A stretch of 47,061 nt of DNA from Planctomycetota bacterium (GTDB lineage: Bacteria; Planctomycetota; Planctomycetia; Planctomycetales; Planctomycetaceae), in NCBI GenBank assembly GCA_027623235.1, contig JAQBVJ010000052.1:1-47061 (forward strand), read 5' to 3'. This document shows, piece by piece, positions 8,639-15,318 of this stretch. Both the position numbers and the translations under genes were made by a program. The notes below the pieces were generated by a model that ran no database searches, was not told where the DNA came from, and worked only from the letters and a program-made list of their open reading frames with translations. Numbering within the stretch: position 1 is the first letter of the stretch; each line of letters opens with the position of its first letter.

Positions 8639-9943
8639 ATGAACTTCTCGCAATCCGACATCGATTCGCACCCCAAAGCCCGCCGGACCTCCGTCCTCGC
8701 GGTGACCAGTGAGCTGCCCTGGCCGCTCAACACGGGCGGGCATATCCGCTCGTTTCATCTGCTGAGATCGCTGGCCGCGCAGTTTGACTTGCGACTCGTG
8801 ACGGGAGTTGATTCGCTCGACGATCCGGGAATCGCTCGGCTTGAGGAAGAAGGGATTCGCGTCTGTCCCGTCGAATCCGGACGGCGACATCCGATGTCAG
8901 AGATGTTGCGAGTGCTCGGCGCGGCGGCGAAGTTTGAGCCGTACGTGATGTTTCATCGACACAACCGGCGAGTACTGAGACAGGAAGTTCAGCGGCAGCT
9001 CAAACTGCAGACTCCCGACCTGGTGTACCTCGACCACCTGGACCCGTTCGCGTTTCGAAATCTGTTTCCGGATTCGCGGATCGTCTGCGACCTCCACAAC
9101 GTCTATTCAAAGCTGGCCACGCGAGTTGGCACCGAACGTCGCTGGCCGGTCAGCACGTACCTCGATCGCGAGGCGCGGCTGCTGGCGAAAATGGAACAGC
9201 GTGTCGCCCGCGAGGCGAGTGCCCTGATGGCCGTCTCTTCTGAGGAACAGGCCGAATTTCAGCGTCTGGGAGCACCGAACGCGCACCTGGTTCCGAACGG
9301 AGTCGACTGTGCCGCGTTCTCAAACTTCCCGGTCGGTCGAACTTCCACGCCGCCCGTGATTCTTTATCTGGGAGCACTGTCCTGGCAGCCGAACGCGAAG
9401 GCGGCGGAGTTTCTTGCGCGGGATGTGATGCCGAAAATTCTCGACGAGCATTCCGACGCGCGACTGACGATCGTCGGTCGGAACCCCGGTGCCGAGGTAA
9501 AACTTCTCGCCAGACTGCCCGGCGTTGAGCTGCACGCCAACGTTCCCGATGTCGGTGTCTATCTTCGCGATTCAACGGTCATGGCCGTGCCGCTCGATTC
9601 GGGCGGCGGCACGCGGTTGAAGATTCTCGAAGCGTTCGCCGCTGGACTGCCCGTCGTCAGTACTCCGATCGGGTGCGAGGGAATCGCGTGTGCTCACGGC
9701 GAGCACTTGTGGATCGGCGAACGCGACCGGTTTGCCGAGTCGCTGCTCGATTCGATTTCCTCACCGCAGCTCGCGACAGAACTTGCGGAGCGGGCACGGT
9801 TACTCGCGAAGTCAACGTACGACTGGCCGGTCATTGGCGAGCGGGCCTGCGCGGCGGTTCAGTCGGCCGTCTGTTCGGCGACGCCTCACACTTCCCCTTC
9901 CAGTTCGCCAGGTACGGAGCGTCTCGATGTCCGAACCGTCTGA
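8639..9943 (+). CDS. GT4-type glycosyltransferase
   Basis: This second family-4 glycosyltransferase has 434 residues. The N-terminal domain shows SELPWPLNTGGHIRSFHLLR (donor/acceptor cleft glycine loop) and VCDLHNVYSKLATRVGTERR. The C-terminal domain shows VPNGVDC, VILYLGALSWQPN, LTIVGRNPG and DSGGGTRLKILEAFAAGLPV with the conserved Glu. This pattern recalls the first sugar transferase of exosortase-associated loci (TIGR03087-like), which is a family impression rather than a search result. ATG 8639 has only a weak upstream GAAG. The last 17 bases overlap the start of the flippase-like gene, which suggests coupled translation. Confidence 0.87.
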   Translation: MNFSQSDIDSHPKARRTSVLAVTSELPWPLNTGGHIRSFHLLRSLAAQFDLRLVTGVDSLDDPGIARLEEEGIRVCPVESGRRHPMSEMLRVLGAAAKFEPYVMFHRHNRRVLRQEVQRQLKLQTPDLVYLDHLDPFAFRNLFPDSRIVCDLHNVYSKLATRVGTERRWPVSTYLDREARLLAKMEQRVAREASALMAVSSEEQAEFQRLGAPNAHLVPNGVDCAAFSNFPVGRTSTPPVILYLGALSWQPNAKAAEFLARDVMPKILDEHSDARLTIVGRNPGAEVKLLARLPGVELHANVPDVGVYLRDSTVMAVPLDSGGGTRLKILEAFAAGLPVVSTPIGCEGIACAHGEHLWIGERDRFAESLLDSISSPQLATELAERARLLAKSTYDWPVIGERACAAVQSAVCSATPHTSPSSSPGTERLDVRTV

Positions 9944-11060
9944 GATGCAGGAAGACCGAGCGACAGACAGCGTCTCGCGAGGTTCGCTCACCGGAAAGAT
10001 CTTTTCGTGGCTGCGCTGGCCGCTGGCCGTTTCGATCCTCGCGTTTCTGTTGGCGCAGAACCGGGAGGGCCTTGAGCAGGTGGCCTCGCGGCAGATTGTC
10101 TGGTCGTGGTTCGTGGTCGCCGCGGCACTGCGACTGGTGACGATTTTGATCGGGACCGTCCGCTGGTGGATGCTCGTCCGGGCCCAGGACATACCGTTTT
10201 CTTTCCGGGACGCCATGCGGTTTGGATTTCTCGGCAACCTGTTTAACTACGTGCTGCCGGGATCCGTTGGCGGCGACGTCACAAAAGTCGTGCTGGCTGT
10301 CCGCGAGAAGCCCGAAGCCAGAGCGGTCGTCGCGGCAACCGTCGTGCTCGACCGACTGCTGGGCTTGTACTCGCTGGTTCTTGTCGGAGCTCTCGCGTCA
10401 CTTCTTCATCCGTCCTTGTGGAGCCACCCCGAACTGGGAGTGGTCATGCTGATTTTCCTGGGAGGCAGCGTCACCGGACTCGTCGGAATTCTGATCGCTC
10501 TGCATCCGGCCGCGCTGAATTCACGCGTCATGAAAAAACTTCAGGCGCTGCCGAAGGTGGGCAGCCTTGTCACCGAACTGTGTCGAGGCGTGGCTCTCTA
10601 CCAGTCTCGTCGCCGGGTTCTGGCTGCCGCTGTCGGGCTGGGACTCGCCGTCCACGTGACCAACATTTCGGCACTTGTCTCATGCACGGCGGCACTGGGA
10701 ATGGTCGAAGCCCCGTCGTGGCTGGCTCACCTGCTGATCGTGCCGGTGGCCGAAATTGCCGCCGCGTTCCTGCCGCTGCCCGGCGGGATCGGAGCTCGCG
10801 AGGGAGCTCTTCAGGTTCTGTACGGATTTCTGATGGGAAGTGAATCGGCAATGCAGGCCGGCTTTTTTACCGGGCTGTCTTTCAGTCTGTTGTCAGTCGC
10901 CATCGCCCTCGCCGGCGGAGCGTGGGTGTTCCTGCAGCGAGACCGCGGCGGGCAACCGGACGAACTGCCCATCGAAAAAGCCTCCGACGCAACCAACCCG
11001 GTCTCAACAGACAATCCACCGTCTGAACCTGCCCGCCGATCCAGAACGGCGACGAGCTAG
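9927..11060 (+). CDS. Flippase-like / lysylphosphatidylglycerol synthase TM-region membrane protein (UPF0104)
   Basis: This 377-residue integral membrane protein has about eight hydrophobic helices, the first at residues 28-45. The family signature regions are present: LGNLFNYVLPGSVGGDVTKVVLA at about 106-128 and the late loop PLPGGIGAREGALQVLYGFL. Members of PF03706 are found with glycosyltransferases and are thought to move lipids or lipid-linked sugars. Here it is the last gene of the glycan cluster. The start at ATG 9927 is chosen because GGAG lies seven bases upstream and the hydrophobic domain follows; the open frame back to 9690 lies inside the previous gene. The C-terminal 40 residues are hydrophilic and probably cytoplasmic. 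A strong terminator follows. Confidence 0.85.
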   Translation: MSEPSEMQEDRATDSVSRGSLTGKIFSWLRWPLAVSILAFLLAQNREGLEQVASRQIVWSWFVVAAALRLVTILIGTVRWWMLVRAQDIPFSFRDAMRFGFLGNLFNYVLPGSVGGDVTKVVLAVREKPEARAVVAATVVLDRLLGLYSLVLVGALASLLHPSLWSHPELGVVMLIFLGGSVTGLVGILIALHPAALNSRVMKKLQALPKVGSLVTELCRGVALYQSRRRVLAAAVGLGLAVHVTNISALVSCTAALGMVEAPSWLAHLLIVPVAEIAAAFLPLPGGIGAREGALQVLYGFLMGSESAMQAGFFTGLSFSLLSVAIALAGGAWVFLQRDRGGQPDELPIEKASDATNPVSTDNPPSEPARRSRTATS

Positions 11061-11088
11061 CGCGAATCTGGCTCGAGCACGAAAACGA

Positions 11089-11134
11089 AAAACTCCCACT
11101 GGACGATCCGCATCGATCATCCAATGGGAGTTTT
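11089..11134. terminator. Bidirectional intrinsic terminator
   Basis: AAAACTCCCA...TGGGAGTTTT arms form a long stem, extended inward by GGA and GATC pairs, with A and T runs on the outer sides. It ends the plus-strand glycan cluster and faces the end of the minus-strand LRR lipoprotein gene, so it can serve both strands. Confidence 0.9.
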
Positions 11135-11170
11135 GTTTTCCGGTCGGCTGTTGCCGTCACGGAGCGGAAA

Positions 11171-12400
11171 TCAGATTTCTTCACCGGATCCGATGCGGAC
11201 GGTCAGTTCCGGAATCTTCTGTTTGAGAGCCATCGCGCCCCTGGCTTCCACACCGGTATTCACGCAGTCCAGGTACCGGAGATTCTTCAGCGAAATCAAC
11301 CCGGCCAGACCCGCACTGGTCACATTCGTGTGGACGGAAAGATTCAGGTGCTCCAGATTGCGGCAGCCTTTAAACCACAGGGCGAGCCCCGCATCATCGA
11401 TCGAGTTCTTGCCAATGTTCAGCTTTTTCAGATTAGGCAGAGAACCAAAGATCAACGCATTCTTGTGCTGAATGATCCCGGTCTCGTACACGGACAGTTC
11501 TTCCAGTGTGTCCATCCCGCGCAGGACCATCAGCCCGTCGACTCCGAACTGAGTCACTCCGATATCCAGTTTCTTCAGCTTCGCTCCCTTGAAGACTCGA
11601 AAACCGATCCCGGTCACTCCTCGACAGAACGACAGATCCAAATCTTCCAGAGTCGAAATCTTTGCCAGTTGAGGCAGGCCGACATCGCTGATCGCCGTTT
11701 TCGAACAGTCCAGCCGGACCAGCGGCAGGTTGGCAAGGACGGCGGTGATCTGGTTGTCGGTGCTGGTCCCTGACAAATCCAGGTCGATCAATTCGCCAAG
11801 ATTTCCCAGCGGAATTAACCCGGCAGACGTCACTTGAGTTCCCGCCAGATTGATCCGCTTCAACGATCGAACCTGGGCGAGAGAACTCATCCCGGCGTCA
11901 TCCATCGTCGAGCCGTCCAGGTCAATCTCCGAGAACATCGACTGAGGACTGAATCCCGCGAAACTGCCGGGAGCATTCTGAACGTTGGACAGCTTGACCG
12001 TTTTCAGGTTGGGGAATTTTTCCAGCAGAGTCAGACCGCTCCCGGACACTTTCGAACCGGTCATGTCGAGGTCGACAATCTGTGAGGCGGCCTCGGGCAC
12101 ATCAGCCACCTTCCTCAAAGCGGCTTCAGTCACATCCCGCGGTGCAATAGCGCGAAATGTCGCCAGAACCGTAGCGGGGTCTGCAGGAGCGGCTGCCGGC
12201 GTCGTTGCAGTCGCAGCGGGTTGAGCTGGTGCGCCTGCCGGAGCAGTCGACGGAGCGGAGTCGGTCGGAGTAGCGGGATCGGCTCCACCATCAACCAGGT
12301 CCTGCACCTGGTCACAACCAGTCAAAGTCACCGCAAGAAAGAGAGCGAGTATCGACCCGGCAATTCGAGTCGAAACGGGCGTCATCAGGAGTGTGTTCAT
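11171..12400 (-). CDS. Leucine-rich-repeat lipoprotein
   Basis: This 409-residue protein starts with a lipoprotein signal peptide: hydrophobic stretch at residues 14-26 and lipobox LTGC with Cys29. An Ala/Pro/Thr-rich linker follows (about residues 38-75), then a series of roughly ten leucine-rich repeats of about 24 residues (for example LDLSGTSTDN, LPNLKKLNIGKNSIDDAGL, LEHLNLSVHTNVTSAGLAGL). The repeats are of the bacterial/cysteine-containing type common in Planctomycetes, and the protein is probably displayed on a membrane. The start ATG 12400 has GGAGGAG immediately upstream; the frame extends to 12565, but that part has no signal peptide. The ligand is unknown. A similar repeat region is fused to a PQQ propeller at 30075-32381. 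Confidence 0.85.
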   Translation of the reverse strand: MNTLLMTPVSTRIAGSILALFLAVTLTGCDQVQDLVDGGADPATPTDSAPSTAPAGAPAQPAATATTPAAAPADPATVLATFRAIAPRDVTEAALRKVADVPEAASQIVDLDMTGSKVSGSGLTLLEKFPNLKTVKLSNVQNAPGSFAGFSPQSMFSEIDLDGSTMDDAGMSSLAQVRSLKRINLAGTQVTSAGLIPLGNLGELIDLDLSGTSTDNQITAVLANLPLVRLDCSKTAISDVGLPQLAKISTLEDLDLSFCRGVTGIGFRVFKGAKLKKLDIGVTQFGVDGLMVLRGMDTLEELSVYETGIIQHKNALIFGSLPNLKKLNIGKNSIDDAGLALWFKGCRNLEHLNLSVHTNVTSAGLAGLISLKNLRYLDCVNTGVEARGAMALKQKIPELTVRIGSGEEI

Positions 12401-12598
12401 AGCTCCTCCGAAAAAAGAGAAAAAACGGAACAAGGAAAAACGTGCGTCGGTCAGCACGCGGTATTCCGGTCGCAGAGGAGTTGGCCTGGGCCATTGTGCA
12501 GCGAAATCCGCAGGCGAACAAGCATCCGCGCAACTCAACTCGAACCGCGGCAGGCCGGTCCGCAAACCGCAGCCAGCCAGTCGATCCGCCGCGTACAG

Positions 12599-13087
12599 TC
12601 AGACGGCCGGCAAAGCCGGGACCGGGACGACTTCGTACTGATCCGCGAGTCGCTCCAGGGCAAACGAAGGATTCATATTAAACAGAGCCCGACCGCCGGT
12701 TCCCCACTGCCCGTTTTGAAAATGAAACAAAGCCGCCGCGTCGCGTAAACTTCCGACCGCCTCGACGTCTTCCATGTCGCTCCCTTCGATCGCCTCAAAT
12801 CGAAGATTGACTCCGACGAACGCGGTCAACATTCCGGTTTTCCGGTCCCGGCCGCAGGACACTTCGTCCTGCCAGTCACACGCCAGCCAGCGAACTCCGC
12901 GCGGCTTGCCGAGACGGCTGGCCATGTCGAAGAACTTCGCCTCAAGCTGCTCGCGATGAGCCCGGAAAATTTCAAACGCCCTGGCAGCTTCCCGCCTTTG
13001 AAGCGCGGTCAGCATGGACCGGCCAAACACGGCGAGGAACACAAACCCGGCGAGCAGAATCCCCAGAATCGTCCAGACATACGGCAT
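12599..13087 (-). CDS. Hypothetical membrane-anchored protein
   Basis: This 162-residue protein is not recognised. It has one N-terminal hydrophobic helix (residues 4-23, WTILGILLAGFVFLAVFG), then a charged helical stretch (LQRREAARAFEIFRAHREQLEAKFF). The soluble domain that follows carries RWLACDWQDEVSCGRDRKTG and LRFEAIEGSDMEDVEAVGSLRDAAALFHFQNGQWGTGGRALFNMNP. The arrangement suggests a single-pass protein with most of the chain on one side of the membrane. No strong ribosome site precedes ATG 13087. It lies between hpt and the LRR lipoprotein gene on the same strand, with gaps of about 75 and 200 bases, so shared transcription is possible. Confidence 0.6.
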   Translation of the reverse strand: MPYVWTILGILLAGFVFLAVFGRSMLTALQRREAARAFEIFRAHREQLEAKFFDMASRLGKPRGVRWLACDWQDEVSCGRDRKTGMLTAFVGVNLRFEAIEGSDMEDVEAVGSLRDAAALFHFQNGQWGTGGRALFNMNPSFALERLADQYEVVPVPALPAV

Positions 13088-13160
13088 GGGTCAATCGACT
13101 TCTTTCTGCCTCTGTGAGTGATACGTGCTGACGATCCACAACCGGCCCTTGCAACCGCAA

Positions 13161-13679
13161 TCAGGCTTGAGGATCGTCCAGAACTCCGATGAATGGCAGA
13201 TGCCGGTAGTCGTCGTTGTAGTCGAGGCCGTAGCCGATCACGAAGGCGTCGGGGATTTCAAAGCAGTGAAAATCGGGAGCGATCGCAACCTCGCTGCGTC
13301 CCTCTTTAACGAGCAGCACGGCGGTCCGAATGCTCCGTGGCTCGAACGTCTTGAGAGACTCAACCAGTTTTTCGATCGTTTTTCCCGTGTCAAAAATGTC
13401 ATCGATGATGAGCACGTCCCGGTCACGAATGTCCGGCAGCAGATTCGTGTCGACTCGCAGATCGCCAGCGGTTGTCGTTTTGCCTCGATAGCTGGAAGCG
13501 TGGACGACTCCGATTCGATGCGGCGTATCGATGACTCGAACCAGGTCCGCAAGAAACAGCATGCACCCGGTGAGGACGCCGACGACCGTCAACGGCCGAT
13601 CGCGGTAAACCTCGGAGAGCTGCTCCCCGAGTTCCCGGACCCGCTGCTGAATCGCGGTTTCGTCAACAAGTCTCTGCAT
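13161..13679 (-). CDS. hpt: Hypoxanthine phosphoribosyltransferase
   Basis: This 172-residue protein is a purine-salvage phosphoribosyltransferase that converts hypoxanthine (and often guanine) plus PRPP to the nucleotide. The PRPP-binding motif VLIIDDIFDTGKTI lies at residues 89-102. The pyrophosphate loop VGVLTGCMLFLADLVR is at about 33-48, the flexible-loop region HASSYRGKTTTAGD at 60-73, and the late hood segment DAFVIGYGLDYNDDYRHLPFIGVL is present with its base-binding residues. Length is normal. The start is ATG 13679. It is a cytoplasmic housekeeping enzyme and is unrelated in function to its DUF1501 neighbour. Confidence 0.93.
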   Translation of the reverse strand: MQRLVDETAIQQRVRELGEQLSEVYRDRPLTVVGVLTGCMLFLADLVRVIDTPHRIGVVHASSYRGKTTTAGDLRVDTNLLPDIRDRDVLIIDDIFDTGKTIEKLVESLKTFEPRSIRTAVLLVKEGRSEVAIAPDFHCFEIPDAFVIGYGLDYNDDYRHLPFIGVLDDPQA

Positions 13680-13712
13680 CGTCCACCCGTCTCAATTCTG
13701 TCCACCGCCCCC

Positions 13713-13803
13713 GTAAGACGGACGCCCACGTCCGCCCTGTCTCGCGCCGCCGAGATAGAAATTAGTAGGCATCGGCTCGGACGGATGTGGGCGTTCGTCC
13801 TAC
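13713..13803. repeat. Inverted repeat, GGACGGACG family, copy 2 (decayed arms)
   Basis: The arms at about 13713-13734 (GTAAGACGGACGCCCACG) and 13778-13803 (GGATGTGGGCGTTCGTCC) match the perfect-armed copy at 3430-3523 but carry several mismatches to each other, so this copy looks older. It lies between the DUF1501 stop and the hpt start. Confidence 0.75.
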
Positions 13804-13811
13804 TAAGCTGA

Positions 13812-15230
13812 CTACGCGAGGACCGCGTCGATCGCAGTTCCATGCACGTCGGTCAGCCGAAAGTCGCGGCCCTGGAATCGCACGGTGAGTTTCTTGTGAT
13901 CGATGCCCAGTGTCTTGAGCATCGTGGCGTGCATGTCGTGTACGGTGACGACATTCTCAACGGCGTTGTAGCCGAGCTCGTCGGTGGATCCGTAGGTCAT
14001 GCCGGGTTTGACGCCGCCTCCGGCCATCCACATGGAATAACCTTTGATGTGGTGATCGCGGCCGTTGCCCTGGGCCATCGGCGTGCGACCAAATTCGCAC
14101 GCCATCACGACGAGCGTGTCCTTCAGCATGTCTCTTTGTTTGAGATCCTTGATGAGAGCCGCAGCCCCCTGATCGATGAGCTTCGCCGTTCCGGCCGAAG
14201 CGGCCTTCACGTTGCCGTGGTGGTCCCAGCCGCGGTGGTAAAGCTGAATGAAACGCACTCCGCGTTCGGCCAGCCGTCGGGCCTGCAGACAGTTCGAGGC
14301 AAACGAACCGTCGGCTCCCTTTGTGCCGTACAGCTCCAGCGTCTGCTGAGTCTCCTCCGAAAAGTCCATGAGCGCCGGCACGCTGGACTGCATGCGGAAG
14401 GCCATTTCGTATTGAGCGATCCGAGTCGCAATTTCCGGATTCTCAACGACCTCATCGCGATACCGGTTGAGTTCCTGCACCGCGTCGACAATGTCTCGCT
14501 GCTGTTCGCGCGAGACGCCGGGCGGATTATTGACGTACAGCACCGGGTCACCCTTCGAGTGAAAATGCACACCCTGAAACCGGCTCTGCAGAAACCCGCT
14601 GTGCCACTGCCGCGAGGCGATCGGCTGGTTCTGTCCGCCGCCGACCGACGTCATCACGACAAAGCCAGGCAGCTGATCGGTCTCGGCCCCCAGCCCGTAC
14701 GTCAACCACGAACCCATGCTGGGGCGACCGCTGATTGTCGTGCCGGTATTCATAAACGTGTGAGCCGGATCGTGGTTAATCGCCTCGGTCTTCAATGACC
14801 GGATGATGCACAGCTCATCGGCGGTTGTGCCCAGGTGAGGAAAGATCTCCGAGATTTCATTACCGGACTCGCCCCACTTTTTAAACGGGTGCTGCGGGGC
14901 GAGGCATGTCAGTGTTTTGCCCTGCAGTTGAGCGATCGGCTGCCCCTTCGTGTAGGAGTCGGGCATCGGCTTGCCACCCATTTCGACAAGCTTCGGCTTA
15001 TTGTCGAACGTCTCCAGATGAGACATTCCACCGGCCATCACGAGGAAGATCACCCGTTTGGCCTTCGGCGGAAAATGTGGCTTGTCGATCACTCCGGTCC
15101 ATCGACCGGCGTCGGCGTCGACCGCTCCCGCACAAGACGAACCGAGCAGCGAGGCCAGCGCGTAAGCACCGACGCCTTGAGCCCCCGTGCCGAGGAAACC
15201 GCGTCGAGCAAGTTGGTTTGAGAAGAACAT
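13812..15230 (-). CDS. DUF1501 domain protein (exported)
   Basis: This 472-residue protein belongs to the large Planctomycete DUF1501 family, which is related to alkaline phosphatase/sulfatase-fold hydrolases and has no proven activity. The N-terminus carries a twin-arginine-like signal (LARRGFLGTGAQGVGAYALASLL). Family landmarks are FLVMAGGMSHLETFDNKP, HLGTTADELCIIRSLKTEAINHDPAHTFMNTG, RLAERGVRFIQLYHRGWDHHGN and VVMACEFGRTPMAQGNGRDHH, whose Asp/His residues could bind metal. The start ATG 15230 has AGGA upstream. It lies directly downstream of the PSCyt1/DUF1553 gene on the same strand (gap of about 90 bases), the usual pairing in this phylum. Confidence 0.88.
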   Translation of the reverse strand: MFFSNQLARRGFLGTGAQGVGAYALASLLGSSCAGAVDADAGRWTGVIDKPHFPPKAKRVIFLVMAGGMSHLETFDNKPKLVEMGGKPMPDSYTKGQPIAQLQGKTLTCLAPQHPFKKWGESGNEISEIFPHLGTTADELCIIRSLKTEAINHDPAHTFMNTGTTISGRPSMGSWLTYGLGAETDQLPGFVVMTSVGGGQNQPIASRQWHSGFLQSRFQGVHFHSKGDPVLYVNNPPGVSREQQRDIVDAVQELNRYRDEVVENPEIATRIAQYEMAFRMQSSVPALMDFSEETQQTLELYGTKGADGSFASNCLQARRLAERGVRFIQLYHRGWDHHGNVKAASAGTAKLIDQGAAALIKDLKQRDMLKDTLVVMACEFGRTPMAQGNGRDHHIKGYSMWMAGGGVKPGMTYGSTDELGYNAVENVVTVHDMHATMLKTLGIDHKKLTVRFQGRDFRLTDVHGTAIDAVLA

Positions 15231-15318
15231 TTCTGTCCTTTCGATTGCCGCATTTGGGATGAAGTGATTTTAAAACGGAAACAATTCGAAATTATTGCCA
15301 GCTCCGTCCTACCGAGTG

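Noticed and set aside
9690..9926. Longer start for the flippase-like protein
   Set aside because: That stretch lies inside the preceding glycosyltransferase gene in another frame and is Arg/Ser-rich like other shadow frames.
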